The translations under genes and the position numbers were made by a program. This document shows, piece by piece, positions 22,029 through 34,231 of a stretch of DNA of 64,000 nucleotides. Location of the stretch: NCBI GenBank assembly GCA_033032865.1, contig JAWHQI010000065.1, positions 7,440,001 to 7,504,000 of the forward strand, given 5' to 3'. The DNA comes from Dactylorhiza incarnata. Taxonomy: Eukaryota > Streptophyta > Magnoliopsida > Asparagales > Orchidaceae. Below the pieces are notes generated by a model. It made no database searches. It was given only the letters and a program-made list of their open reading frames with translations, and was not told the DNA's origin. Position 1 is the first letter of the stretch; the number at the start of each line of letters is the position of its first letter.

Positions 22029-23094
22029 CTACCCCACCTCTGGGGCCCTCGCCTCTTCTCTTCTCCTTGCTTCTGGTTGCTTGACCTCCGGCTCGCTCAG
22101 CCGTGCCAACCTATTCGTGAACTCGGGGTTGGCAGCCTCCCCTTCTATATCCTCCGCCGCTCTCTCCATCAGCTCCTCAAAGGACAAGGGAGCCCTCCTC
22201 TTGAGGTCCATCTTGAAGAACCCCTCCCGCAGCCCTACTATGAAGGCAAGTTGAAGGGTGTACGCTGGCACCTTTTGGATGAGGAGGACCTCCTCCTGGA
22301 ACTGATCCACGTAGTGGGCTAGAGACTCCCCCGGCCTTTGCTTGATGTTTAAGAGCACCTCGGGGTCCTTCTTCCTCTTCTTTGAGGTCGAGAAGCGCAG
22401 TAGGAAGTCATGTCGTAGATCCTCATGACATAGATCGATCCGGAGGGAAACTGGTGGAATCATTCCCCGCCTTATCCTTCAGAGTGGCGGCGAAGAGTCG
22501 ACACTTGAAGGCGTCCAACAAAGGTCTGATAGAGACCATGTCCTCGAACCACTGCAAGTGTTGAGTGGGGTCATCCTTGCCAGTGTACAATGTCATGGTC
22601 GGCTCACTGAACCCCTAAGGGAGTGGTGTCGAAAGCACCAAGTCATAGAAAGGGCTTCCCCCCTTCACATACCTGACCTGCTCCACTCGCCCCGCGAGCT
22701 CCCCGGGTGAACCGACTCCTCCCGGCCTCGCACTAGCCGAGGGACCACTCGTCGGGATCCCACTGGTAGGGATCCCTCCTCTCGGGATGGCGCTCGCCTG
22801 GACCCCACCCGGACTCGCCGGGCTGGGGAAAAGCTCCCGCCCCGCGAGGTCTCGCTCTGGCACAGGGGACATTGCCTCCTTCCCTGGCCTCTGCCCCGGG
22901 GCGCTCTCGCCTACTCCAGCTGGAGGGGCCACCTGGGGCGCAGGGGTTGCGAGACCCCCAAGGGCCGTGGCGAGGGCACACTGGAAAGCCCCGAGTAGGT
23001 CCCTCTTGAGGTCAGCCAACATCTCCACCATTGCTAGCGCGTCGAGTGGTGGCGAGCCACCGAAGCCTGCCTCTCGCTCGTTGTCTCCCGCCAT
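22029..23094 (-). pseudogene. Gypsy-3 gag
   Basis: The start codon at 23094 lies close to the 5' LTR. The N-terminal part (22615-23094) is rich in Pro and Gly; the core (22029-22463) has the retrotransposon Gag fold signatures (RQRPGESLAHYVDQFQEEV-like, LQLAFIVGLREGFFKMDL). The two parts are separated by a stop and a frame change near 22463-22615. Confidence 0.8.
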
Positions 23095-23151
23095 GTCTCT
23101 TTCGTAGAGCTTTCTTGAACTAGAAGCGCTCCACGCTCACCGCACCAAAAA

Positions 23152-23939
23152 TGTTGAAACTAGAACTTGGTCTCTTGTGGAGCTCGGCCCCCCAACAAGT
23201 TAGGGGCAACTAACACTTATTGATTCCTCGAAAGGAACAAACCGGAGTCTCTGAACTAGACACAGACCTTTAGTCACAACGAGGAGGTCCCACCACATAC
23301 CCGAAAAATCTTTGAGCGCTTCCCCTCCCAAGCCAAAGCTGAGACTGGGCACCTTGAAGAGCCTGAGAGCTAAGCCAAGATAACCTAGGGAGGAGGAAGC
23401 TCATAGTGCTGAGATTGGAATCCTCTCCAAAGGTGCCCTTCAAGGTCTATTTATAGTTTTTCCGGTCTAGTCTGCTAATAGCGGGATTCCGCCTTTTGGT
23501 CTTACTAAACGCACCCCCAATTGGTCTGCTAATAGCCAAACTCCGCTGTAAATTCACCCCTAATCCCCTCTGGGTGAGTATCCCACTAGGGTGTCACTCG
23601 CCAACCCCTCAGCGAGTATCAGCCTGCAGGGTCCTCACCGCGAGTGGCCTGTGAGAGCACTACCTGCTAGCCTTTCCAGCTCCATACTCGCTACCCCCTC
23701 AGCGAGCCTCAGCGAGCGGGGCTCTTACCGCGAGCAGCCTGTGAGGGCACTACTCGCCGATCTAGCATGCTTGCACTGAGCGGCGAGCCCCAATCCCTCC
23801 TCGCCATTTCTAAGTGTCTCCCAGGGGCGCTGAGCCGCACATGATCTGCTACCGTACTATGTTCTCGCTCTCGCGCCAGGCACTTCCCTATTGAAGGCCG
23901 GCCCTGTTTATTCCTCCCAGGCGAACACGGGGTTGTACA
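23152..23939 (-). repeat. Gypsy-3 5' LTR
   Basis: 788 bp, ends TGTTGAAACTAG..GGGGTTGTACA in plus-strand reading. On its inner side the minus strand reads TTTTGGTGCGGTGAGCG, which is where the primer binding site is expected. Confidence 0.9.
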
Positions 23940-23944
23940 CCCAA

Positions 23945-24060
23945 GATCATGGTTTGGACTTTTGTCCCCACTCCCTCCACTTCTCCTTAGTGGAGCTTTT
24001 CCTAAGCGCACCCCATGGCTTTTATAAATTCATGGATGAACATCCTTTTTGTGGATGCAC
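23945..24060 (-). repeat. Gypsy-2 3' LTR, middle fragment
   Basis: The sequence GATCATGGTTTGGAC..GTGGATGCAC matches 37832-37949 of the 5' LTR of Gypsy-2. It is a piece stranded between the Gypsy-3 insertion on the left and Copia-2 on the right. Confidence 0.85.
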
Positions 24061-25328
24061 TGTAAAATTTTTAAAGTAGAAGTGGACTGCCCGGGCAGTC
24101 TGTTTTTGGAGACCGCGCGACCTGAGTTGCGGTTTACTTCTAGAATCCGTGAGCTCGGTGTGGCGACCTGGCTGGTGTGGTCGCGCGTCTCTGGTGTTGG
24201 CGGCCTGTGTTTGGTATGCCTGTTTTGCCCAAGTATCCTTGTTCTGGTTTAGACCGGGCGGTCTATACTGGAGGTCGCTTCTGCGGTCTCGTACTGCAGC
24301 TTGGTGTGTCAGAATGTTCCTGTGGCTCCGGTCTTATAAGAATCTGGGCGGGTTGTATGAGCTCATTTCTGGCGGTCTGCTCCTGATCGATCAGATGCTC
24401 ATGTCCGTTCTTATAAGAGACCGGGCGGTTTGCCAGGTTGTCTTGGCGAGCAATATTTCATGGACACTTGTGCCTTAAGTAAATAAGGTCTTATAAGAGA
24501 CCGCGCGGTCTGGTTCTGGAGACCGCGTGCTTCAATAAGGAAGGTGAATGTATCCCTTAGGGCGGTGACGACATCCGTTCGTTTCCCTATAAATAGGGAC
24601 ACCGGGGTAGCCATAAATATGCAAGAACTGTAAGAACCAAAGTTGGCTTGATTGTGCCGGTCTCACTTTGAGGTCACGCGATTTGAGTTGTCTGACCGGT
24701 TTGTTTGTTCGCAGGTTAGCGGTTAGCAGTCGCCGTCGGCATTCTCCTTTCTTCCAGCTTTGAATAAACCAGTTCGGCAGTTGTCTATCTATGCAGATTG
24801 TGTTTAGGTGTTCTTGGACTGTGCAAGTGAACTCAGTTGATGCAGGCAACCTTAAGTGGTCGAGCGGTCTTGAGTTGCGGTTTGCAGTAGGAAGCAGTTC
24901 TTCATCAAGTGTTCGCGGGTTCTTCTGTGATCTTGAAACCGTGCGGTCTGGGCGATCAAGAAGTGTGGGAAGGTGTTCTCTGCAGTTGAATAAAGCAACA
25001 AGTCGAGCAGTCAGTGGTTGTGGTCTGATAGCGTCGGTCTGTGCTTTGTTCGCGCTATCTCAGGGATAGCCGTGCGGCTTGTCTATTCGAGTGGTCTGGC
25101 GGTCTCTGCTTTGGCAGTTCGCTGGCGGCTTGTTTTTTGTGTCTTGTGCTTCTCTCCTCTGTGATTCTTATGAATCATGTCTCGCCATGTATGTCTCGAG
25201 TTGTAAAGAGATAGTGAATATCAAGTGCACTATTCTGTGTTCCCATTGTCATTGATTGTTATGCTTGTGGATTGTGTGAAGTGTTCCGCATTTTTACTTC
25301 ACTCTGGACCTATAAAAATTTTAACATG
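24061..25328 (+). repeat. Copia-2 5' LTR
   Basis: Starts TGTAAAATTTTTAAAG and ends TTTTAACA. A TATA box (TATAAATA) lies at 24588-24595; the counterpart in the other LTR is at 30033-30040. The upstream part contains many copies of a self-complementary phrase close to GACCGCGCGGTCT. Confidence 0.92.
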
Positions 25329-25412
25329 GTATCAGAGAAGGTTCATGAGCAGTAATCAACGTTGTCTTCTGCTTGGATTTCTGCAAGTTGGTTATCAATC
25401 AGTGGGATAAAA

Positions 25413-26380
25413 ATGAAAGGAGGATATGCAAGAGGTCTTGGTATTGAGCTCCTTACACAGACTAACTTTAAAAAGTGGAAGTCGTGCATGGAGAGCTATC
25501 TTCTTGGTGAGGACTTATGGGAGGTAGTTGGAGGAGAAGCAAGACAAGTTGTTGTTCCTGCTGAGGGGAATACTGAGCTCGTGAAGGCTTGGGAGAGAAC
25601 TAATGCAAAGGCTGAGTTCACTCTCAAGAGAGCTATCATTCCGGAGCTGTTTGACTACATCATCGGGTGTAGGCCAGCTGCTGAAATTTGGACAGCCTTG
25701 GATGGCTTGTTCAATAAGAAGAATGTAGCTCGGCTACAGTTCTTGGAAAATGAGTTGGCGAAAGCAACTCAGGGAGACTTGTCCATTTCAACGTTCTTCT
25801 TGAAGATGAAGAACCTATGCGCAGAAATATCGGCAAGTGACCCAGATGAGCCTATCTCAGAAGCGAAGGAGAAGAGGAACATAATCCGCGACTTGCGGAG
25901 GGAGTATGTGGCTTTTGTTACTTTTGTGCAAGGCTGGGCCAATCAGACATCGTTTTTGGAGCTAGAGAACTTACTTGCATCGCAAGAGAGTTTGGCTAAG
26001 CGTTGGGACAAGAAGAGGTTCTCTTTTCTGGGAAGAAGAAGCGTTGGGACAAGAAGAAGAAGTCATCTGGTAACGATGGTCCATCAACTTCATATCAGCA
26101 AGGGAGGAGTTATGCTCCTATGTCTGAAGGGAAGAAGAAGAAGGAAGGGCTGAGATGTTACAGATGCAACAAGCTTGGTCATTTCAAGAGAGACTGCAAA
26201 GTCAATCTTCAGTCGGGGCATGCTGCAGGAAAGGAGGAGGCTGGTTCCAATGCAGATGATAGATGGGGTGATGGAGCTTTCAAGACGGGAACGTGTGTTC
26301 GGTCTATGGATTCCATCAACTATCAGGATGATTGGATAGTGGACTCGGGTTGTGGTCATCACCTAACCGGAGACGAGTAG
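25413..26380 (+). pseudogene. Copia-2 gag and protease
   Basis: ATG at 25413 (MKGGYARGLG). The Gag body (FKKWKSCMESYLLGEDLW) runs open to about 26010, where a short direct duplication (GCGTTGGGACAAGAAGAAG) shifts the frame. In the next frame come the zinc knuckle CYRCNKLGHFKRDC and the protease active site WIVDSGCGHHLTG, followed by a TAG at about 26380. Confidence 0.88.
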
Positions 26381-26392
26381 AAGTTCTCTTGT

Positions 26393-27744
26393 TTGCAGGC
26401 ATATACAGGTAATGATGCTATCATTACGGCTGATGATATTATACATGCAGTAGAGAAAGTGGGTGTAGTTTCTTTGAACGATGATAGAGGTACTCTTACG
26501 TTGAAGAGTGTCTATCATGTTCCGGGGATGAAGAAAAACCTCTTCTCGGTGACCAATATTGTGGATGCTGGCTATCACGTTCTGTTTGGTCCAACAGAAG
26601 TGAAGTTTCTTCAAAACGTGTCAGCGGTGGAGGCTGAAGTCACTCATGTTGGTAGAAGGGTGAAGGACTTGTTTGTGTTATCAACAAGTTCCTATGTTGA
26701 TAAGATGAGGACTAATGATAGCGCTGCTATCTGGCATGAAAGACTTGGGCATGTTGGGATGGACAAATTGAAAGTTATGGCAGGGAGAGGCCTTGTGAGA
26801 GGTCTGCCTAATTTGTCATCCTTCGGCGAAGATCACGTTTGTGAAGGATGTAAATATGGCAAGGCTTATCGCCTTCCATTCGAGAAGTCACAAAGCAGGC
26901 GCAAGGTGCCATTGGAGTGTATTCATGGTAATCTGTGTGGACCTACCAAAAATGCCAGTCTTGGAGGCAGCAGGTATATGCTGGTTTTGATTGATGACTT
27001 CACTAGATATACTTGGGTATACTTTTTGAAGGAGAAGTCGGAAGCGTTCAGGAAGTTTGTGGAGTTCAAGGAGCTCGTAGAGGGTCAGCTTAACCTGCGG
27101 ATAAAGAAGTTCAGAACCGACAATGGAGGGGAGTTTACTTCCAATGCGTTCTTCAACTTTTGCAGAAAGCATGATATCCGGAGAGAGATTTCTTGTGCTC
27201 ACATTCCACAACAGATGACATTGCAGATCGAAAGATCCATCATCTGACAGAGACCTGCGAGTGCTGGCTTCATGCCAAGAGTATCCCAAAGTCCTTCTAG
27301 GCAGAGGGAATTTCTTGTGCAACCTATGTCATCAATCAGATGCCTCTTAGTCCTATCAACATGAAGACCCCTCATGAGTTGATTTTCAAGATAAAGCCCA
27401 TGGTGGAACACCTTCGAGTGTTCGGTTCTACCTGCTACGTGCATGTTCCTGATGCCCTCAGAACGAAGCTAGATGCGAAAGAAAGGAAGCTAGTCTTCGT
27501 CGGTTATGATGACCGGAAGAAGGGTTGGAGATGCATGGATCCAGAGACACGGAGAGCTGTGGTCTCAAGGGATGTGGTATTCGACGAGTTGACGTCATAC
27601 CAGGGTAGCTCTTCTGTTGAGTTACAAGGTAGCAGGGTAGATGGTGGACCAGGTGAAGCTACTAAGGAGTTTTGGTGGAGTTGCCTGTTTCTCCAGGTGC
27701 TCCAGGTGCTTCTAGCTCTAGGTCAGGTGCTTCAGGTTCTGTAA
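26393..27744 (+). pseudogene. Copia-2 integrase
   Basis: Pre-integrase zinc finger (WHERLGHVGMDKL, CEGCKYGKAYR), then the core. The first catalytic position reads HGNLCGP where copia normally has Asp in place of Asn. The second Asp is kept in RTDNGGEF. The region of the catalytic Glu is lost to a frameshift after HIPQQ at about 27220. The C-terminal part resumes at 27340 (PHELIFKIKPMVEHLRVFG). Non-functional. Confidence 0.88.
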
Positions 27745-29468
27745 GCAGGGGGAGCGATGCTCCAAATATGCCTGAAAGGAGAGCTAGTCCAAAACAAGTA
27801 GCTGGAGAGGTGGATCAGAGTAAAGCTCTGAGGAGGTCCAAGAGGACCATTATACCACCAGATCAGTATACGGGGGGAAACTTGGTGAGCTTCGTCTCAT
27901 GTTTCTTCTCAGGTCCCCTGGATGAGAGATAGCCATCTTGTTATGAAAATGTCGTTGGAGCCAAGGAGTAGGAAATGGCCATGGATGAAGAGATGGCTGC
28001 CCTTAGGAAGAATGAGACTTGGGACTGGTGCCTAAGGTTGAGGGTGTTACTCCGGTGACTTGCAAGTGGGTTTTCAAGCTGAAGAAGAAGGCTGATGGAA
28101 GTATCGAGCGGTACAAGGCTCGCCTTGTAGCTCGAGGGTTCTCTTAGAAGTATGGGGAGGATTATGAAGAGACTTTCAGCCCTGTTGCCAAGATGACTTC
28201 ATTTCAGGTGGTGATAGCGTTGGCAGCTTGCCAAGGGTGGAAGATATGATAACTCGATGTGAAGATTGTCTTTTTTTATGGCGAGATTGATAAAGATATC
28301 TTCATGGATCATCCACCCGGGTATGTTTCTGAAGTCTACCCAAGACATGTGTGTAAGCTCAAGAAGGCTCTTTACGGCTTGAAGCAGGCGCCTCGAGCGT
28401 GGTATGGGAAGATCCTAGAATACCTCCAGTTATGCGTATATTTTGCTTCTGATTCTGATTCAAGCTTATTCGTAAAGAAGGCGGGGGAGCTTCAGGTCTT
28501 GGTGCTGCTATACGTTGATGATATGATCGTCACGGGGAATTCTGAAGTGGAGGTAGCTAGGCTTCGTGCTGAGCTAGCTATCAGATTTGAGATGAAGGAT
28601 TTGGGTGAGCTCCACCATTTCCTTAGACTCGAAGTGGAGAGGAAAGAGGGTGGAATGCTTGTTTCCTAAAAAGGGTATGCAGAACGAATTGTGAAACGAT
28701 TCGGCATGGAAGGGCGGAAGAGCAGCTCTACTCCACTGGAGGTTGATATTCATCTTCGAAGTGATGAGGGGAAGGTTATTTCTGATCCTTTGGTGTTCCG
28801 GGCTTTGGTCGGGTGTCTGATATATTTGATGATCACGAGGCTGGATATTGCTTAAGCGGTTGGCCGGGTGAGTCGGTATATGGCAGAGCCACAGAAACCT
28901 CATATGATGGCGGCGAGGAGCATTTTGAAGTATGTCCAGACCACCTCGGATTTGGGTCTCTTCTACGGGAAGGACTCGGCTTTTGCTTGCATGGATACAT
29001 GTATGCTGATTATGGAGGTGATTCAGATGATCGGAGATCGACTTCTGGATACGTCTTTATGACGGGCTCTACAGCTATATCATGGTGCAGGAAGAAGCAG
29101 GATTTTGTGTCTGTCTCTACAACAGAAGCAGAGTACAAAGCTTTGGCTTTGTCAGCTCAGGAAGCCATCTGGCTTAGGAGGCTTGTGGAGGACATTCATA
29201 GGGAGGTGCATGGTCATACTCTGCTTCGGGGTGACAATGCGAGTGCCCTCAAACTGGTGAATAATACAGTTTGTCATGCACGAACCAAGCACTTAGAGAT
29301 TCAACATCATTTCATTCGGGAGAAGGTGTTGGAGGGATCTCGTATGGTTGAGCATGTGCAGAGCAAGGAAAATTTCGCAGACATATTTATAAATCCATTG
29401 TCGAAGGAACCGTTCATACGGTTGATGAGGTTACTTGGGCTGACTTCCACTTCCCACTTCAAGGGGGA
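27745..29468 (+). pseudogene. Copia-2 reverse transcriptase and RNase H
   Basis: RT starts near 27960 and is broken by stops (for example at about 28147 and 28248). From 28259 on it reads YGLKQAPRAWYG and the catalytic [12 protein letters not shown] stop near 28668 and a frame change precede RNase H (about 28990-29440: STSGYVFMTGSTAISW, STTEAEYKALALSAQEA, ARTKHLEIQHHFI). Confidence 0.88.
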
Positions 29469-30770
29469 GTGTTCAATTTTTGAAGTGGAAGTGGACTGTC
29501 CGGGCGGTCTGTTTTTGGAGACCGCAGAGACCGCACGACCTGTGTTTTGGTTTACTTCTGGAATCTGCGAGCTTGGTGTGGCGACCTGGCTGGTGCGGTA
29601 GCGCGTCTCTGGTGTTGGCGGCCTGTGTTTGGTCTGCCTATTTTGCCTAAGTATCATTGTTCTGGTTTAGACCGGGCAGTCTGTACTGGAGGTCACTTCT
29701 GCGGTCTCGTACTACGACCTGTATGTGTTCGTTCTGGCGGTCAGCTTGGTGTGTCAGAATGTTCATGTGACTCCCGTCTTATAAGAATTCGGGCGGGTTG
29801 TATGAGCTCATTTCTGGCGGTCTGTTCCTGATCGGTCAGATGCTCATGTCCGTTCTTATAAGATACTGGGCGGTTTGCCGGGTTGTCTTGGCGAGCTGTC
29901 TTTCCTGGACAGTTGTGCCTTAAGTAAATAAGGTCATATAAGAGATTGCGTGGTCTGGTTCTGGAGACTGCGTGCTTCAATAAGGAAGGTGACTGTATCC
30001 CTTGGGGCGATGATGACATCCGTTCGTTTGCCTATAAATAGGGACGCCGGGTAACCATAAATACGCAAGAACTGTAAGAACCAAAGTTGGCTTGATTGTG
30101 CCGGTCTCACTTTGAGGTCGCGCGATTTGGGTTGTCTGGCCAGTTTGTTTGTTCGCGGGTTAGTGGCTAGCAGTCACCGTCGGCATTCTCCTTTCTTCCA
30201 GCTTTGAATAAACCAGTTTGGCAGCGGTCTGTCTGTGCGGACTGTGTTTAGGTGTTCTTGGATTGTGCAAGTGAAGTCAGTTGATGCGGGCGGCCTTAAG
30301 TGGTCTAGCGGTCTTGAGTTGCGGTTTGCAGCAGGAAGCAGTTCTTCGTCAAGTGTTCGCGGGTTCTTCTGTGATCTTGAGACCATGCTGTCTGGGCAAT
30401 CAAGAAGTGTGGACATGTGTTTTCAATAGTTGAATAAAGCAGCAAGTCGAGCGGTCTGTGGTTGCGGTCTGACATCGGCGGTCTGTGCTCTGTTCGCGCG
30501 GTCTCAGGGATAGCCGTGCGGCTTGTCTGTTTGAGCTGTCTGGCGGTCTCTGCTTTGGCAGTTCGCTGGCGGCTTATTTTTTGTGTCTTGTGCTTCTCTC
30601 CTTTGTGATTCTTATGATTCATGTCTCGCCATGTATGTCTCGAGTTGTAAAGAGATAATGAATATCAAGTGCACTATTCTGTCTTCCCATTGTCATTGAT
30701 TGTTACACTTGTGGATTGTGTGAAGTGTTCCACATTTTTACTTCACTCCGGACCTCTAAAAATTTTAACA
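29469..30770 (+). repeat. Copia-2 3' LTR
   Basis: Starts TGTTCAATTTTTGAAG and ends TTTTAACA, 1302 bp, matching the 5' LTR throughout. Confidence 0.92.
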
Positions 30771-30775
30771 TGCAC

Positions 30776-30788
30776 ATCATAAGCCCCC
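30776..30788 (-). other. Gypsy-2 3' LTR edge and polypurine tract
   Basis: Directly after the Copia-2 target duplication, ATCA (30776-30779) is the last fragment of the Gypsy-2 3' LTR. It is followed by the PPT, which reads GGGGGGGCTTA on the minus strand. Element N has the same PPT-LTR junction (GGGGGGCTTA then TGATG), which confirms this boundary. Confidence 0.8.
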
Positions 30789-30999
30789 CCAAACCGTCAG
30801 ATTTCGGTACATTGCGTGGAGGAGAGCGAAGGTTTTGACTTTTGCACGTGGTGGCTTGGATGGAGTTGTTGCCGAGGGACAAGTGTGAAGTTGTTTTCAC
30901 TTCATCTTCTTCAGACTCTTTTTGATTTGTGCAACTTTGTGTTGGCGTTTCTTGGCATCTTATGACTATGTTGCTCTAGTCATTGTTGAAGTATTAATC

Positions 31000-31590
31000 A
31001 GGGGACAAGCCCCAGTATGGTCGGTGAAGCGCATATGTATCAAATAATGGACGAACGTAAGAGGGGCAAGCCCTTACGACGCTGGGACCTGACTGCGGAT
31101 GAGAAGGGAGAACCTTCAATTGACAGCAGTGTGAAGTCCCTAGGGCAAGGCCCCAAAGTGGTCGGTGAATAGCGTGTGTATTCAAACCGTGGATGAACAT
31201 AAGAGGGGCAGACTCTTACGACGTCGGGACCTGACTGCGGAAGAGAAGGGCGAACCTTCAATCGACGGTAGTGCGAAGTCCCTGGGGCAAGGCCCCAAAG
31301 TGGCCGGTGAATAGCGTGTGTATTAAAACCGTTTACGAACATAAGAGAGACAGGCCCTTACGACGCCGGGACCTGGCTGCGGAGGAGAAGGGTGAACCTT
31401 CAATCGACAGCAGTGCGAAGTCCCCGGGGCAAGACCCCAAAGTGGCCGGTAAATAGCGTGTGTATTCAAACCGTGGACGAACGTAAGAGGGGCAGACCCT
31501 TACGACGTCAGGACCTGACTACGGAGGAGAAGGGCGAACCTTCAATTGACGGCAGTGCGAAGTCCCCGGGGCAAAGCCCCAAAGTTAATG
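31000..31590. repeat. 143-bp tandem repeat, about 4 units, in Gypsy-2
   Basis: The phrase GGGGCAAGGCCCCAAAGTGG recurs at about 31003, 31142, 31283, 31427 and 31570, a period of about 140-144 bp. It lies between the integrase end and the 3' LTR. One copy of the same unit is found in element N at about 42565-42705, in the same orientation relative to the element. Confidence 0.9.
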
Positions 31591-31880
31591 ATAAAAAGTG
31601 TTTGTGACGATGAAGAAGATAATAATATTTTTAACCAAACATAGGTGTTGGGATTATAACATATTTTTGCGCGAGTCCGAGTTCGCGGCGTTTTACGTAA
31701 TATGAGATAAGTTTACGCGAGTCTGAGCTCGTGGCTTTTTTTACATAATAGAAGATAGGTTTGCGCGAGCTTGAGCTCGCGACTAGGAAAATTACTAATA
31801 AAAGCGGCGCAGGTTCTGGGCATTCCAGATGCGTGGCATGGTCTTTCCTTATGTTGTTCTCAGCTTGTACGTCTCGGGCT

Positions 31881-32844
31881 TTACGACTGCAGTGACGACG
31901 TAAGGTCCTTCCCATGTTGGTGAGAGTTTGTCTCCTTGCGGGCCTTTTCCGGCCGCCTCGATGCTGCGCAGGACAAGGTCTCCCAGTTGATTGGCCTGGG
32001 CTTCACCCTTCGATCATAAAGTTGGGTGACGCGCCTTTGGTAGTGAGTTATGCGTTGGGCAGCCGTGTCCCTAACTTCTGTAATCAAGTCTAGATTTTCT
32101 CGGAGCAGTTCGTTGTTCTTTTCCGGATCGAAGGTCTTTGCGCAACTACTGGGGACCCCGATGTCGACGGGGATGATCGCTTCTGTGTCGTAACAAAGAT
32201 TGTACAGGGTTTCCCCTGTGGGGGTCCTTTTTGTGGTATGGTATGCCCATAGAACATTTGGGAGTGCGTCGACCCACTGCCCTCCTTCCTCCTGCAGGCA
32301 AGTCTTGAGTCCCTTGAGGATGGTGCGATTCGTTACTTCAATTTGACTGTTTGTTTGTGGGTGAGCTACGACAGTATGACAAAGATTAATCTTCAGGTCT
32401 TCGCACATCTTGGTGAATGACTTTCCCTTAAACCGAGTGTCGTTGTCGACGATGATTATTGTTGGAATTCCAAAGCGGCAGACAATGTTCTTCCACACAA
32501 ACTGTTTGGCGTTCTCTTCTGTAATTTTGGTGAGGGGTTCGGCTTAACCCACTTTGTGAAGTAATCGATAGCCATGGTGATGAACTTTCTCTTGTCGGAG
32601 GCCATGAGGAGAGGACTGAGGAGATGGATTCCCCACTGAGCAAACGGCCAGGCGCCTTGGAGCGTTGTAAGGGCCACTGGGGTTGATGAGGGACGTTGGT
32701 ATGGAGGTGACAGCTTTTGCACTTTTGGACGAATTCGGCGTCATCCTTCTTCATTGCTGGCCAATAAAAACATTGACGTAAGATCTTTTGGACCAGAGCT
32801 CTCACGCCTAGATGCTCTCCACATATCCCGCCATGGACTTCCAT
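31881..32844 (-). pseudogene. Gypsy-2 integrase
   Basis: The N-terminal zinc-finger region (32428-32844, HGGICGEHLGVRALV, ending VQKCKSC) and catalytic core (31881-32498 plus an overlapping frame at 32456-32722: MAIDYFTKWV; VDNDTRFKGKSF; VAHPQTNSQIEVTNR). The core keeps Asp, Asp and Glu at the expected places, though NDTRF replaces the usual NGTQF. A frameshift near 32490-32560 separates parts of the domain. Confidence 0.85.
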
Positions 32845-33148
32845 TAAGGCGTACTCTGCCTCCGCTGCCGGAAGGCACTTTAGATAGGGCCCAGAGAAGG
32901 CCCTCTTATAAAACTCCCCTTAGATGATGACGTATGAGGCGGCTCGTATTCTCAATCGTTGTGCTTCCAACCGGTTGTCGGGCAAGTCTTCGCGCTCAAC
33001 GTAGGCTCGGATGGGTGTCAACCAGGATGACCTTTGTTCGCCCATTTATGCGATCTCCCATGCTTCGTGAATGCTGGGAGTAATGATGTCTTCGATCCGA
33101 CGCCTTCGGGATTGAAGGAGAGGTTGCGAGGTTAGAGAGTGCGTCTGC

Positions 33149-33699
33149 TCAGGAGTTTTGCTCTCTAGGGATGTGCAAAATCTGGTGCGATGGTATTTTC
33201 TGTAGGAGGGACTTCACAAATATGAGATATTGTGTCATTTGGTCATTCTTTGCCTCATAATTCCCCTCGACCTGCGAGGCCACCAGCTGTGAATCGGTGT
33301 AGATTGTTAGATTTTCCGCTTTGCAGTCGACGGCGAGTCGTAGGCCGGCGATCAGGGCCTCATATTCAACGATGTTGTTGGTTGCCAGAATCTCAACTGG
33401 AGGCCATACTCCAAAGTGATGCCCTCTGGGCTGATTAGTAGCATTCCTTCTTTGACTTATTCGGCCGTGGAAGCCTCGTCGACGTAGATCGTCCAACGAG
33501 CGGCGGAGATGTCTTTTACGGGTGCGTCCTTCGGAGGTAGAGTATTTTCTACGATGAAATCAGCAAGTACTTGGGATTTGATGTCTGGCCGTGGTAGGAA
33601 TTGGATGTCAAACTTGCCCAGCTCGACTGTCCACTTTACTAATCTCTTGGATACTTCCGGTTTCTGGAGAATGGCTCGAAATGGTAACTGAGTTAACAC
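33149..33699 (-). pseudogene. Gypsy-2 RNase H domains
   Basis: The end of the first RNase H (33457-33699: VKWTVELGKFDIQFLPRPD) is followed by the second, archaeal-type RNase H (33149-33496: EYEALIAGLRLAVD; IYTDSQLVASQVEGNYEAK; ILHIPREQNS). Stops and a frame change divide them. Confidence 0.82.
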
Positions 33700-34231
33700 T
33701 TTTATCGCGTGGGCCTGGAAGTAGGGTCAGAGCTTTCTTGCCGAAGAGACTATGGAAAAGGCTATCTTATCGGCCATCAGGTATCTGGCTTCGACGTCGG
33801 TGAGGACCTTGCTGAGGTAGTAAACGGGTCGTTGGAATCCTCTTTCGTCTTTTACTAGCACCGAGCTGACGACCGTGGGGGATATTGCTAGGTAAAGGAA
33901 CAAGACTTCTCCGGAGATAGGTTTGGATAAAAGTGGGGGCGAAGCCAGGTACTGTTTGAGGTGCTCGAAAGACGTCTGGCATTCGTCCGTCCACTGGAAC
34001 CCAGAGTGACGTGCCCCGCAGAGGATTTTGAAGAAGGGGATATATTTATCTCTCGTTCGTGCCAGAAATCGTGAAAGAGCGACAATCCTTCCGTTTAAGT
34101 GTTACACCTCCTTGATGGAACGGGGTGGCGACATGTATCCTAGCGCCTTGATCTTTTTCGGGTTTACCTCGATCCCTCGATGGGTCACCATGAAACCCAG
34201 GAACTTTCCTGCCGTTACACCAAATGCACAC
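33700..34231 (-). pseudogene. Gypsy-2 reverse transcriptase remnant (C-terminal end only)
   Basis: Only the end of the RT thumb and the connection are left, in mixed frames (CAFGVTAGKFLGFMVTHRGI-like region at about 34170-34231). The fingers, palm and catalytic YxDD box are missing: the protease ORF runs straight into this point at 34215-34240. Around 200 residues of RT are deleted compared with the family. This alone makes the element non-autonomous. Confidence 0.8.

Larger units (their letters stand above)
11188..23939 (-). mobile_element. Gypsy-3: 12.75-kb Tat-type Ty3/gypsy element
   Basis: Complete but decayed element on the minus strand, with LTRs at 11188-12012 and 23152-23939. Pol and gag occupy 17.7-23.1 kb in the minus direction. 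Between pol and the 3' LTR lie a 96-bp tandem array (about 16.4-17.55 kb) and a gene in the opposite direction (about 12.1-15.9 kb). This architecture, with dual RNase H, tandem repeats and an antisense extra gene, is known from Tat-lineage elements such as maize Grande. Protease and RT active sites are mutated. It inserted into the Gypsy-2 3' LTR. Confidence 0.88.
24061..30770 (+). mobile_element. Copia-2: Ty1/copia element nested in the Gypsy-2 LTR
   Basis: Plus-strand element with LTRs 24061-25328 and 29469-30770, flanked by the duplication TGCAC (24056-24060 and 30771-30775). The PBS TGGTATCAGAG begins at 25329 and the PPT CAAGGGGGAG precedes 29469. Gag, protease, integrase, RT and RNase H are in Ty1/copia order but broken by frameshifts and stops. 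The LTRs differ by a few percent plus an indel of about 40 bp. Confidence 0.93.
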